Source: Nostocoides sp. HKS02
GTDB lineage: Bacteria > Actinomycetota > Actinomycetes > Actinomycetales > Dermatophilaceae
Direction of reading: 5' to 3'
Assembly: GCF_009707485.1 (NCBI RefSeq)
Contig: NZ_CP046121.1
Span: 1,178,001-1,242,000, forward strand
Length of the DNA: 64,000 bases
A program made the translations under genes and the position numbers. The notes beneath the pieces were generated by a model. The model was not told the origin of the DNA. It saw nothing but the letters and a program-made list of their open reading frames with translations, and searched no databases. Shown here piece after piece: positions 52,818-61,495 of the stretch (position 1 is its first letter; each line of letters begins with the position of its first letter).

Positions 52818-53714
52818 TCAGAGCTCGAACCGCACGCCCGTGAGCTCTTCGCTGACGGTCCACAGTCGCCCGGCCAGGTCCTCGTCGGCCGCCAGCGGGC
52901 TGAGCCTCGCGGTGCCCACGCCGCCGCGGACCTCGCCGCGCCCCTGCGGCCCGGTGTACGACCCCGGTTCGGCCACGGTCGCGGCATACAGCACCGACTC
53001 GGCGCCGCCCCGCGAGCCCGGCAGCACCAGGCGCATGAGCGGCGGAGCGAACGTGCGGACGACCCAGCGGGCACCCATGCCGTCGGTGCTGGCCACGAGG
53101 TTGGTGACGGCGACACCGGGATGGGCGGCCGTCGAGGTCAGCCGCGAGCCCGCAGCGGTCGCGCGCCGGTGCAGCTCGAGCGCGAAGAGGAGGTTGGCCA
53201 GCTTGGACCGGCCGTAGGAGGCACGGGGGTCGTAGTCGGCGACGTCGTTCGCCTCGACGACTCGCGCGTCGCCCTGGTTGTGGGCGATCGAGGCAACGGT
53301 CGTGACCCGCGGCGAGGGGGCGGCCAGGAGGGCAGGGAGCAACCGCGCGGTGAGGGCGAAGTGGCCGAGGTGGTTGGTCCCGAACTGCAGCTCGTGCCCG
53401 TCGACGGTCGTGCGCCGAGCCGGGGGCGCCATCACGCCGGCATTGTTGACGAGCAGGTCGACCCGGCCGCTGACCCGCTCGGCGAAGTCGCGCACGGAGT
53501 CGAGCGAGGCCAGGTCGAGGGCCTCCACCGCGGTGCTGCCGGCGATCCGGGCTGCGGCGACCTGCCCCGCTGCGACGTTGCGCACCGCAAGGATGACGTG
53601 CGCGCCGTGCTCGGCCAGTGTCTGCGCCTCGACGAACCCGATGCCCGAGTTGGCCCCGGTGACGATCGCGGTCGTGCCGGTGAGGTCACCGATCTCGGCA
53701 GGCTTCCAGGCCAT
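52818..53714 (-). CDS. SDR-family oxidoreductase (retinol-dehydrogenase-like)
   Basis: The ATG at MAWKPAEIGDLTG, after GAGGAGT, gives 298 residues. Motifs: TGANSGIGFVEA cofactor loop, NNAGVMAPP, and YGRSKLANLLFA with the catalytic Tyr and Lys. The closest pattern is the actinobacterial group related to retinol/protochlorophyllide-type SDRs. Probably NADP-linked; substrate unknown. It lies alone and is read opposite to the following membrane-protein gene. Confidence 0.87.
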   Translation of the reverse strand: MAWKPAEIGDLTGTTAIVTGANSGIGFVEAQTLAEHGAHVILAVRNVAAGQVAAARIAGSTAVEALDLASLDSVRDFAERVSGRVDLLVNNAGVMAPPARRTTVDGHELQFGTNHLGHFALTARLLPALLAAPSPRVTTVASIAHNQGDARVVEANDVADYDPRASYGRSKLANLLFALELHRRATAAGSRLTSTAAHPGVAVTNLVASTDGMGARWVVRTFAPPLMRLVLPGSRGGAESVLYAATVAEPGSYTGPQGRGEVRGGVGTARLSPLAADEDLAGRLWTVSEELTGVRFEL

Positions 53715-53900
53715 GGTCCACTCCTCGTGCGTCGCTGGCTCAGCCACCCGAGCCTCCCCCACCTAAGCACGACGCCTCGACCCGGAATCGGCCGCCCCTG
53801 CCGTGCCCTGGTGTGCCGGCCGCGCGCCCACCCCGGGGCCCACCGCGTGCCCACCCCGTCCTTTGCTGACGTTCAGGAACCCCTGCAAGACTGCTGCCCC

Positions 53901-54683
53901 GTGACCAGATCCGAACAGCTCCTCGACACAGCCCGACCAGGTCTGACCACCGCGCTGAGCAAGGTGCCCGAGGTCACGGCGATCTTCTGGGTGACCAAGG
54001 TGCTCACCACCGGCATGGGCGAGACGGCCTCCGACTTCCTCGTGCGACGGATCAACCCCTTCGTCGCCGTCGCCCTCGGGGCGGTGGCCTTCGCGGTCGC
54101 CCTGAGCCTGCAGTTCCGGGTGCGCCGTTACGTGCCGTGGGTCTACTGGCTGGCGGTGTCGATGGTCAGCGTGTTCGGCACCATGGCTGCGGACGTCGTG
54201 CACATCGGCTTCGGCGTGCCGTATGCCGTGAGCACCGTCTTCTTCGCCGTCGCCCTGGCAGCGGTGTTCGGCGTCTGGTACGCCACCGAGCGCACGCTGT
54301 CGATCCACAGCATCACCACGGTCCGGCGCGAGCTCTTCTACTGGCTGACGGTGCTGACGACCTTCGCGCTCGGCACAGCCGCCGGAGACCTCACGGCCTC
54401 GACCATGCGGCTCGGCTACTTCGCCTCAGGTGTCCTGTTCGCCGTCGTGATCGCGGTGCCGGCGATCGCCCACCGCAGCCTCGGGCTCAACGCCATCGTG
54501 GCGTTCTGGTTCGCGTACATCGTCACCCGACCGCTCGGAGCCTCGTTCGCGGACTGGCTGGGCGTGCCCGCGAGCCGACGGGGGCTGGACCTCGGCACCG
54601 GGCCGGTCACGCTGGCCCTGGCCGTGGTCATCGCGGTCCTGGTCGGATACCTGTCGCGCACGACGGAAGCCACCGCATCGTGA
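53901..54683 (+). CDS. Membrane protein with three KVP/FW repeats (COG4705-like)
   Basis: The GTG start gives 260 residues with about seven hydrophobic segments. A repeated motif stands out: FWVTKVLTTGMGETASDFL, FYWLTVLTTFALGTAAGDL and FWFAYIVTRPLGASFADWL. This matches an uncharacterised membrane-anchored protein group (COG4705-like). The stop overlaps the GTG of the MscS-like gene, so the two are co-translated. Function unknown. Confidence 0.75.
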   Translation: MTRSEQLLDTARPGLTTALSKVPEVTAIFWVTKVLTTGMGETASDFLVRRINPFVAVALGAVAFAVALSLQFRVRRYVPWVYWLAVSMVSVFGTMAADVVHIGFGVPYAVSTVFFAVALAAVFGVWYATERTLSIHSITTVRRELFYWLTVLTTFALGTAAGDLTASTMRLGYFASGVLFAVVIAVPAIAHRSLGLNAIVAFWFAYIVTRPLGASFADWLGVPASRRGLDLGTGPVTLALAVVIAVLVGYLSRTTEATAS

Positions 54684-55357
54684 TCAACCTCAACGGAAAC
54701 CCGCTCATCCGCCCTGACCTGCGACGGGCGGCAGCGGCGGCTGGTGTCGCCGCAGTCCTGCTGGTGCTGCTGGCGGCGTTCGGCTCCCCGCAGTCCGCCA
54801 ACCTCACCCAGAAGCTGCTCGCGTTCGGCGGCGCGCTGGGTTTCGTCGTCGCCATGGCGATCAGTGTCCGCAGCGCCGCCAACGAGGTCGCTCGCGTCGC
54901 GGCCGTGCGGGCCGGCCCCGGGACCGCCAGTGGTCTGCGGTTGGGCCTGACGGTGGTCGGCTACCTGCTCACCGGGGTCGTGGCGCTGACGGTGCTGCGC
55001 GTCCCGATCGAGAAGCTGCTGCTGTCCGGTGCCATCACGGGAGTCGTCATCGGCATCGCGGCCCAACAGGCCCTCGCCAACCTGTTCGCAGGCCTCGTGC
55101 TGCTGACCTCGCGGCCCTTCCAGATCGGCCAGTCGATCGTCCTGCGCTCGGGCGCGCTGGGCGGCGAGTACTCCGGGCGCGTCATCGGGATCGGTCTGGC
55201 CTACACCGAGATCCTCACCGAGGACGGGCCCTACTCCCTGCCGAACGCAGGCGTCCTCGCCGCCGCGGTCGGCCCCCGTCAGGCGCGGCGCCCGCTCCAG
55301 GCGACGACAGCCCCGATGACCACGACGAACGACCCGACCACGGCCCAGATCGGGTGA
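54680..55357 (+). CDS. MscS-family small-conductance mechanosensitive channel (short)
   Basis: The GTG overlapping the previous stop gives 225 residues. Three N-terminal hydrophobic segments lead to the pore-lining helix and beta domain (LLLSGAITGVVIGIAAQQALANLFAGLVLLTSRPFQIGQSI). The C-terminal part is short and ends with an unrelated Thr/Pro tail, so the cytoplasmic vestibule is truncated compared with typical MscS (about 280). It may be a reduced family member. The 3' end overlaps a small convergent frame. Confidence 0.78.
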   Translation: MINLNGNPLIRPDLRRAAAAAGVAAVLLVLLAAFGSPQSANLTQKLLAFGGALGFVVAMAISVRSAANEVARVAAVRAGPGTASGLRLGLTVVGYLLTGVVALTVLRVPIEKLLLSGAITGVVIGIAAQQALANLFAGLVLLTSRPFQIGQSIVLRSGALGGEYSGRVIGIGLAYTEILTEDGPYSLPNAGVLAAAVGPRQARRPLQATTAPMTTTNDPTTAQIG

Positions 55358-55461
55358 CCGCTCATCGCGCTGCCACCAAGGACGTCGAAGCCCTGTAGCG
55401 CCCAGACCAGGCCCACCAGGGCCACGACCACCCCGACGATCATTCGCGCGCGCCGGCTCAT
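55279..55461 (-). CDS. Small two-helix membrane protein
   Basis: The ATG at MSRRARMIVG gives 60 residues with two hydrophobic helices (IVGVVVALVGLVWALQGF and WAVVGSFVVVIGAVVAW) separated by a short SAMSGHP loop. Small proteins of this kind are common in actinobacteria, with unknown function. Overlaps the 3' end of the MscS-like gene on the other strand by about 80 bases. Confidence 0.6.
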   Translation of the reverse strand: MSRRARMIVGVVVALVGLVWALQGFDVLGGSAMSGHPIWAVVGSFVVVIGAVVAWSGRRA

Positions 55462-55658
55462 GTCACCAAGCCTAGACCGGCGGATGGGGCCCTGGTCGCC
55501 GCCGGTTCGGGGCCCGCGCCCTCGTTCGTTCTGCCGAGGCGGGCCGACCAAAGTGCTAGTCGGGTCTGGACCGACGGTGGATTCGTCCGGGTGCCGCGGA
55601 CCACGAGGATTGAGCCCTCAGGCAAGTTCCCGTGCCCTGTCCCGAAAGGCTCTCCGCA

Positions 55659-55832
55659 ATGACCAAGTTCGTCGCCAAGTTCCAGGCCCGCCTCGCCACG
55701 CGCGAGCAGGGCGCGACCGCAGTCGAGTACGGCCTCATGGTCGCCCTCATCGCGATCGTCATCATCGCCGCTGTCACCCTCCTCGGTGGCAACCTCAACA
55801 ACCTCTTCAACAAGGTGGCCACGAGCGTCTGA
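55659..55832 (+). CDS. Flp-type pilin subunit
   Basis: The ATG gives 57 residues: a short basic leader, then GATAVEYGLMVALIAIVIIAAVTLLG, the Flp pilin hydrophobic segment with the conserved Glu five residues into the mature part. Prepilin cleavage at the G/ATAVEYG-type site by a TadV-like peptidase is expected. It forms the tight-adherence (Tad) pilus. No tad genes are nearby, so the assembly apparatus is elsewhere. A strong terminator follows. Confidence 0.92.
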   Translation: MTKFVAKFQARLATREQGATAVEYGLMVALIAIVIIAAVTLLGGNLNNLFNKVATSV

Positions 55833-55844
55833 GCTCGACCACGA

Positions 55845-55881
55845 CGAAGCGCCCCCTCACACGAGGGGGCGCTTCGCTTTT
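55845..55881 (+). terminator. Rho-independent terminator after the Flp pilin gene
   Basis: A 13-base perfect stem CGAAGCGCCCCCT / AGGGGGCGCTTCG with the loop CACACG is followed by CTTTT. It is the only textbook intrinsic terminator in the window and fits a highly expressed single-gene pilin transcript. Confidence 0.92.
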
Positions 55882-55996
55882 GTGCCGCGACACACCTGAG
55901 GTCCCTTGCCCTCTCGACGGACGCTCAGCGGCGTAGCGTTGTTTGCCCCGGACGTGAGTGGGCAAGGGACTGGGGAGCCGAGGCAAAGGAGCCGAC

Positions 55997-56176
55997 ATGG
56001 ACACCCATCAGTCGCACCTGCAGGAGGACGGGACCACGTTCCCGCCGGTCACGCGCGACACCCCGCAGACACCCGACATGGTCATCCCCGAGGTGCCCGA
56101 CCCGACGATCGTCGCACCCGAGGGTGACGCCGAGGGTGACGCCGACGGCGACTCGGCCACGGACGCGCCCGACTGA
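55997..56176 (+). CDS. Small acidic repeat protein
   Basis: The ATG follows an AAGGAG site and gives 59 residues. It is strongly acidic with the repeat EGDAEGDADGD near the C-terminus and a Pro-rich middle (VTRDTPQTPDMVIPEVP). Probably disordered. No family recognised; the good ribosome site and GC-rich third positions support a real gene. Confidence 0.6.
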   Translation: MDTHQSHLQEDGTTFPPVTRDTPQTPDMVIPEVPDPTIVAPEGDAEGDADGDSATDAPD

Positions 56177-56217
56177 CCTGCCCGCTGTGCGGCACCGTCA
56201 CGCGGTCCGCGCGCACC

Positions 56218-57483
56218 TCAGTGCCGTATGCCGTGTCCTGCCTCCGTGGGAGGCGCACCGTCGGGGTGGGTGAACGCGAACCACGTGAGGATCCCGAAGA
56301 GCCACGCAGCGCCAAGCACCAGCGTCAGCAGGAGGATGTGCAGCCACGGCGGCGGCGCCAGCCCGCCGATGAGGAGGGCAACCGCCGCCGCCGCGACCAG
56401 CGCCGTGGAGGCCGAGCGGTAGACCGGCGCGAGCTCGCGCCAGTCGGCCAGCGAGGTCGCCACCACCACCAGCGCCAGGACGCCCACCGCCACGGACACC
56501 GAGAGCACCATGGGCGCCGGTGCCGGCGCGTGGCCGGCTGACGCGTGCTGGACCATGCTCACCATCACCGCGCCGGTCGCTGCGATCGTCATCGTCACCG
56601 GCAGGTGGCCGACGAGCCAGCGCGACAGCGCTCCGCGCTCCGAGCGCACCCGGCGCGCACCGATGAGGTCGAAGTAGCTCCACCAGTACGCGAACCCGAT
56701 CCCCAGCCCGAGGATCCCGGTGGCCACCGCGATCGGGGAACGTCCATCTTCCGCGATGCCGTTCACGACGCCGACGACCACCTCGCCGAGGACAATGATC
56801 GTGAAGAGGTCGAACCGCTCGATCATCGACTCGCTCGCATTGCTGCTGGTGTCCCTCGTCGCCCCGCTGCGCCAGTCCAGGACGACCAAGCCGACGAGCC
56901 AACCGAGGACCACGAGCGCCCACACGGTCAGGCGCGTGCCACCCGGCAGGAGCGCGCTCAGGCCGATGATCGCGGCCGAGGCCACGACCCCGACGATGTA
57001 CGGCGTCGTCGTGGAGCGGAACGACGGGTCGTCACGCAGGCGTACCGAGAACCAGAGCCAGCCGAGGAGGAACAGGAACGCGCTGTAGATGACGGCGAAG
57101 GCCGGACCGTCGCCCGCCGTCGCGGCGCCGGTGAACACGGCGAGGAGCGCCAGGATGCCCATCTGCAGGAACACGTAGCTCCGGGTCCGCCCCTCGGCAC
57201 GGCCGTGCAGGTCGTGATAGACGGCCCCGTTGATCCAGGCGAGCCAGATCAGCCCGAAGACGATGGCGAACCGGCCCGCCCCAGCCCAGGTCACGTCGCC
57301 CGCCAGGTGGTGAGCGGCCTGCGAGACGACGACGACGTAGACCAGGTCGTAGAAGAGCTCGAGGAAGCTCACCTCGCGTCCCTCGATGACCTCGCCGTGC
57401 GCCCGAGGCGGCTTCCAGAAATGGCGCCGGAACGCCGCCGCGGACTCCCAGGTGAGGCGGGTGCTCGCCTGTCTGGCCGGCAT
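56218..57483 (-). CDS. Low temperature requirement protein A (LtrA) family
   Basis: The ATG at MPARQASTRLTW gives 421 residues. LtrA features: EVSFLELFYDLVYVVVVSQAAHHL near residue 45, WINGAVYHDLHGR and about ten membrane helices ending in FGILTWFAFTHPDG. Members are membrane proteins of unclear function, sometimes linked to cold growth or stress. It is read opposite to the HtrA-like protease. Confidence 0.9.
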   Translation of the reverse strand: MPARQASTRLTWESAAAFRRHFWKPPRAHGEVIEGREVSFLELFYDLVYVVVVSQAAHHLAGDVTWAGAGRFAIVFGLIWLAWINGAVYHDLHGRAEGRTRSYVFLQMGILALLAVFTGAATAGDGPAFAVIYSAFLFLLGWLWFSVRLRDDPSFRSTTTPYIVGVVASAAIIGLSALLPGGTRLTVWALVVLGWLVGLVVLDWRSGATRDTSSNASESMIERFDLFTIIVLGEVVVGVVNGIAEDGRSPIAVATGILGLGIGFAYWWSYFDLIGARRVRSERGALSRWLVGHLPVTMTIAATGAVMVSMVQHASAGHAPAPAPMVLSVSVAVGVLALVVVATSLADWRELAPVYRSASTALVAAAAVALLIGGLAPPPWLHILLLTLVLGAAWLFGILTWFAFTHPDGAPPTEAGHGIRH

Positions 57484-57633
57484 ACGTGCTCCTCCCCCTC
57501 GCCTCCCGGTCAAGGAGATCGTTACCCCGATGATGGACCATCCGAGGTGGCGGCGACACGGGTCGGCAGTGCCCACGATTTCGCCCTCGGTGAACCGTGG
57601 AATCCGGCCGGCCCCGCCGCTCGTTGCATCGCC

Positions 57634-58578
57634 ATGACCATCGACCCGGCGGCGGAGTCGGCCGCGTTGGACGCCTACTCAGCGGTCGTGACCTCCGTTG
57701 CGGCGCAGCTGACGCCGAAGGTTGCCGCGCTGCGCATCCTGTCGCGTCGTGGAGAGTCGGCCGGGTCGGCAGTCGTCCTGACGGGCGAGTCCCACCTGAT
57801 CACCAATGCCCACGTGGTCGGTGACGCGGGCGAGGGCACGGCGGAGTTCGCGGACGGCACGATCGCCCGCTTCGAGGTCGTGGGCCGTGACCCGTTGTCC
57901 GACCTTGCCATCGTCCGCGCCGACCGTGCAGTGCCGCCCCCACCCGAGTACGGCGACGCGAGCTCCCTGCTCGTCGGATCGCTGGTCGTGGCGGTCGGCA
58001 ACCCGTTGGGCCTCTCCGGCACGGTGACAGCCGGCGTCGTGAGCGCTCTCGGCCGCAGCATGCCGGTGCGAACCCGTACGGCGGCGCGGCTGATCGAGGA
58101 CGTCATCCAGACCGACGCCGCGCTCAACCCGGGCAACTCCGGTGGGGCGCTGGCCGACAGCCGCGGTCGCGTCGTCGGGATCAACACGGCCGTCGCCGGA
58201 GTGGGCCTCGGCATGGCGGTGCCGATCAATGCCACGACCCACCGGATCATCTACGCGCTGATGCATGACGGGCGGGTGCGGCGCGCGTACCTTGGCTTGG
58301 TGAGCACCCCGGCCCGGCTGACCCCTGCCCAGGCTGACCGGTACGGTCAGCGCGGCGGGCTGCGAGTCGTCGAGGTTGTCGAGGACAGCCCCGCCGCCAC
58401 GAGTGGCCTGCGCGCTGGCGATCTCGTCCTCGCCATCGACGGCGCCCCGCTCGGCGATGCCCAGTCACTGCAGAAGCGCCTGTTCGCCGAGGCGATCGGG
58501 CAGCGGATGGAAGTCACCGTGATCCGCAACGGCGCGCTGGTGGACGCGGTAGTGCTGCCGACCGAACTTCCCGACTGA
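57634..58578 (+). CDS. HtrA-like serine protease without export signal
   Basis: The 314-residue protein has a trypsin-like domain with His in ITNAHVVG, Asp in DPLSDLAIV and Ser in NPGNSGGALAD, followed by a PDZ domain (LGLVSTPARL, then DSPAATSGLRAGDLVLAIDG). The family is usually membrane-anchored or secreted; here no N-terminal signal or membrane helix is visible, so it appears cytoplasmic. The stop codon lies in a 13-base tandem repeat. Confidence 0.87.
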   Translation: MTIDPAAESAALDAYSAVVTSVAAQLTPKVAALRILSRRGESAGSAVVLTGESHLITNAHVVGDAGEGTAEFADGTIARFEVVGRDPLSDLAIVRADRAVPPPPEYGDASSLLVGSLVVAVGNPLGLSGTVTAGVVSALGRSMPVRTRTAARLIEDVIQTDAALNPGNSGGALADSRGRVVGINTAVAGVGLGMAVPINATTHRIIYALMHDGRVRRAYLGLVSTPARLTPAQADRYGQRGGLRVVEVVEDSPAATSGLRAGDLVLAIDGAPLGDAQSLQKRLFAEAIGQRMEVTVIRNGALVDAVVLPTELPD

Positions 58579-58628
58579 GCTTCCCGACCGAGCTTCCCGA
58601 CCGAGCTTCCCGACCGAGCTTCCCGACT
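58564..58628 (+). repeat. 13-base tandem repeat (x5) at the HtrA stop
   Basis: Five units of the form GAGCTTCCCGACC (first GAACTTCCCGACT, last ending CGACT) run from 58564 to 58628. The HtrA stop TGA overlaps the first unit boundary, and the next gene starts 14 bases after the array. A change in copy number would not move the HtrA stop but would change the distance to the next gene. Confidence 0.92.
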
Positions 58629-58641
58629 GAAGGGCACCCGC

Positions 58642-59079
58642 ATGGCGACGACGAGGTTCACCGTCCACACGAGCTTGTCCCCGAGCGAGGTCATGGCCGT
58701 GATCACCGACTTCGGTCCGCAGCGGTCTCGCTGGTGGCCGAACGTCGACGACGCGCACTTCAGCGTCCACGCGCAGGGTCCGGGCTGGGCCGAGGTGACC
58801 GAGGGCACCACCATGGGCTGGGAACGGGAGCGCTACTCGTGGGATGCCGCCTCGGGCATCGTCACGATCGACACCCTCGAGTCGAACCTGTGGGGCCCCG
58901 GCAGCGGGTGGAGGTACGAGCTCGTGCCCGCCGCCGAGGGCACCGACCTGCGCGTCTCGCTCACCCGGCGGCCGAACTCGTTCAGGGGCAGGCTCGTCGC
59001 AGCCTTGATCCCCATCGTGGGACCACGCGCGCTGGGCAGGCAGTTCCAGGCTGTGCTCCGCAAGGCCGAGAGTCGCTGA
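58642..59079 (+). CDS. SRPBCC (START-like) domain protein
   Basis: The ATG after GAAGGG gives 145 residues. The fold pattern is a beta-sheet opening (RFTVHTSLSPSEVMAVITDFGP), Trp/Asp-rich strand WWPNVDDAHFSV and a C-terminal helix (LGRQFQAVLRKAESR). These proteins bind hydrophobic ligands or act as polyketide-cyclase-like enzymes. Just downstream of the HtrA-like protease. Confidence 0.8.
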   Translation: MATTRFTVHTSLSPSEVMAVITDFGPQRSRWWPNVDDAHFSVHAQGPGWAEVTEGTTMGWERERYSWDAASGIVTIDTLESNLWGPGSGWRYELVPAAEGTDLRVSLTRRPNSFRGRLVAALIPIVGPRALGRQFQAVLRKAESR

Positions 59080-59088
59080 GCGCGAGCA

Positions 59089-61251
59089 TCACTGCGTCCC
59101 GGACGGCCCGTCGCCGGTCGCCGGGTCGCCCGCGAGGGCCTCGGTCAGCAGGGTGACGAGGGCCTCCAGCTGGACGTCGGCCGAGGACCCGACCTCCTCG
59201 TCCGAACCATCCAGGGCCCGGGCTGCGAGCCCGGCCTTGGCGTCGATGAGCTGGGCGATCTTCGGGTCGATGGTCTGGGCGGCGATGATCCGCCATGCGG
59301 TCACTGGCTCGGTCTGGCCGATCCGGTGGACCCGGTCGATGGCCTGAGTCTGTTCCGCCGAGGTCCAGGACAGCTCGGCGAGCACGACGTTCGACGCGAC
59401 CTGGAGGTTGAGCCCCACGCCGGCCGCGGTGAGTGAGCACACGACGACGGCGATGGCGGGGTCGGTGAGGAACGCCTGGATGTTGGCCTGACGCGCCTTC
59501 GGGGTCTGGTCCCCGCGGATCGACGCGTAGCCGATCCCCCGCTTGGCGAAGGTCTGCTCGGCCACATCCATGACGTCGATGTGCTTGGCGAAGAAGACGA
59601 CCTTGCCGACGTTGCGAGCCAGCTGGGCGGCATAGTCCGCGGCGAGGCCGGCCTTGGCCTGCCCGATCTGGCGCATCACCGTGAACACGTTGTCGCCGGT
59701 CTTGCCGGAGCCGTCGCCGTCGCGCTCCCACTTGGCGACCCGGCGGACCAGGTCGTGGTCGATGCCGTCGATGACCGTGGCCACCTTGCGGGTGGCCAGG
59801 GCCGACTCGTAGCGGGCGACCAGACGACGCGCCAGCTCCTGCTCGGCCGCACGGATCGAGCGCCCGGCCACGTCGTCCAGCTCGACCGGGAGGTCCGCGA
59901 CGCGGCGAGCGGGGATGTCGGCGGCGACGTCGACCTTGCGTCGTCGGACGATGCCGAGGTCGATGACACTGGCGCGCGCAGCGGTGTAGAACCCGGAGTC
60001 GGCCGGCGTCAGCCCGGTCTCCTCGAGAGCCGCCAGGAGGGCGCGCCGGGGCTTGGTGTCGTCGATCCAGCCGAGGAACTGCCAGATCGCCTTGAAGTCC
60101 TCGATGTCGTTGATGAGTGGAGTTCCGGTGAGGGCCATCAGGAGCGGGTTCGCGCTTCGCGCCCGGATGCGCTCTGACAGCTCGAGGACGTGCTGCGAGC
60201 GCTGCGACGACTTGTTCTTGATGAGGTGCGCCTCGTCGACGACCATGCCGCGGAAGCCGTGGCTCCCCAGCCACCCCACGTGGCGGTCGAGGAGCTCGTA
60301 GTTGACGATCACGATGTCGGCGAAGCCGTCGATCGTCTCGCCGTCGCCATGGATCACGGTCGATGCGCGGCGCGGCGTCCAGAGCTCGGCTTCGTGCGCC
60401 CAGTTCGCCTTGACGACGTTCGGGACGGCCACCAGCAGGGGGAACGCGTCGGCGGCCTCGGCGGCCAGGAGCGCCTGCGCGGTCTTGCCGAGGCCCGGCT
60501 CGTCGGCGAGCAGGAACGTGCGATGGCCGGCTGCGGCGGCGGCCACGACCTGGGCCTGGTGCGGCATGAGCTCCAGCCCACGGATGCCGTGGAGCAGGTC
60601 CGCGGACTCGGGCAGCGGCATGCACGTGGCATCGCCGCCGTACTCGAAGGCGCGGAACAAGGGCGTCAACAGCTCCCAGCCGCCGAGCCGGTTGGTCGTC
60701 GCCCGACGTGCGGGCACCGCCGAGAAGTCGGGCGCGAGGAACGGGTTGGCCAGCTGTCGGGCGATCACCGTCTGCGGGACCACGCGGCGCGTGGGTGCGG
60801 TCGACCCGGGGCGGACCTCGGGCACCGGCTCGGGTTCCGGCTCGGGCTCGCGCCCAGCCGCACGGAGCATGTCGTTCTTGAGGCTCACGGCATCGGACGA
60901 GACGACAGCGTCATCGGCCAGCAGGGCCAGCAGTGAGGTGTCCCGAGCGGCCGTCTTCGCCAGGATCGTGGCAATGCCGTCGAGTCGCGTCAGCACCCCG
61001 GTCCGCTCCGCCTCGGGCGTGGACGTGTCGGCCTTGACCCGGGCGCGCTCCTCGCGCATGAGCAGGGCGACGACCTGGTATGCCGTGCGGCCGCCCGGCC
61101 GGACCTTGCCCCGCTGCGCGGCGGCCTCGACCTGCCGGACCGCCTTGGCCAGGACCGGGATGATGCCCTCATCGTCGCGCGCGCGGCCGCGATGCTGGTC
61201 GCGGGGCGTGGTGCGCGGCGCGCCGGAACGGCGCGGAGCTCGCTGTGCCAA
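59089..61251 (-). CDS. SNF2-family DNA helicase
   Basis: A TTG start after AGGAGAAGG gives 720 residues; the longer reading upstream lacks a site. Helicase motifs are complete: Walker A DEPGLGKTAQ, Walker B VVDEAHLIKNK, motif III LTGTPLIND, and motifs V/VI in the second lobe (SLTAAGVGLNLQVASNVVLAE, DRVHRIGQTEPV). The N-terminal 200 residues are Pro/Glu-rich (EPEPEPEPVPE) and without known domain. It remodels or unwinds DNA; no methylase, nuclease or phage-defence partner is adjacent. Confidence 0.88.
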   Translation of the reverse strand: MAQRAPRRSGAPRTTPRDQHRGRARDDEGIIPVLAKAVRQVEAAAQRGKVRPGGRTAYQVVALLMREERARVKADTSTPEAERTGVLTRLDGIATILAKTAARDTSLLALLADDAVVSSDAVSLKNDMLRAAGREPEPEPEPVPEVRPGSTAPTRRVVPQTVIARQLANPFLAPDFSAVPARRATTNRLGGWELLTPLFRAFEYGGDATCMPLPESADLLHGIRGLELMPHQAQVVAAAAAGHRTFLLADEPGLGKTAQALLAAEAADAFPLLVAVPNVVKANWAHEAELWTPRRASTVIHGDGETIDGFADIVIVNYELLDRHVGWLGSHGFRGMVVDEAHLIKNKSSQRSQHVLELSERIRARSANPLLMALTGTPLINDIEDFKAIWQFLGWIDDTKPRRALLAALEETGLTPADSGFYTAARASVIDLGIVRRRKVDVAADIPARRVADLPVELDDVAGRSIRAAEQELARRLVARYESALATRKVATVIDGIDHDLVRRVAKWERDGDGSGKTGDNVFTVMRQIGQAKAGLAADYAAQLARNVGKVVFFAKHIDVMDVAEQTFAKRGIGYASIRGDQTPKARQANIQAFLTDPAIAVVVCSLTAAGVGLNLQVASNVVLAELSWTSAEQTQAIDRVHRIGQTEPVTAWRIIAAQTIDPKIAQLIDAKAGLAARALDGSDEEVGSSADVQLEALVTLLTEALAGDPATGDGPSGTQ

Positions 61252-61272
61252 GCGGTTCCTTCTCCTGAGTCG

Positions 61273-61293
61273 GACACGGCGCGGAGCCGTGTC
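61273..61293. promoter_or_regulatory. Hairpin in the SNF2 leader
   Basis: GACACGGC-gcgga-GCCGTGTC, eight-base perfect arms, 22 bases before the TTG start on the minus strand and next to the ribosome site. It may affect translation or be an operator; not further supported. Confidence 0.45.
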
Positions 61294-61495
61294 GGTGCGG
61301 GGTGCACCGAACGTGAGGCGACGCGCAGGCTGCGCCCGGCCGCGGCATACCGGATCAAGTGCGGCCTCGCGCCAGGGACCAGACCCCGGCCCCCGTGTCG
61401 CTGATGCGTCCACGTCGAACGACGGGACACAGGGGCAAGCCTACGTGGTCCACCGCGCAGACGGGTACTGCCTCGCGGGTTTCCTCACCCGGGCG

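Noticed and set aside
59089..61251. SNF2 helicase as part of a defence island
   Set aside because: No methylase, nuclease, PLD or Zorya/Druantia-like partner adjoins it; neighbours are a SRPBCC protein and a sigma factor.
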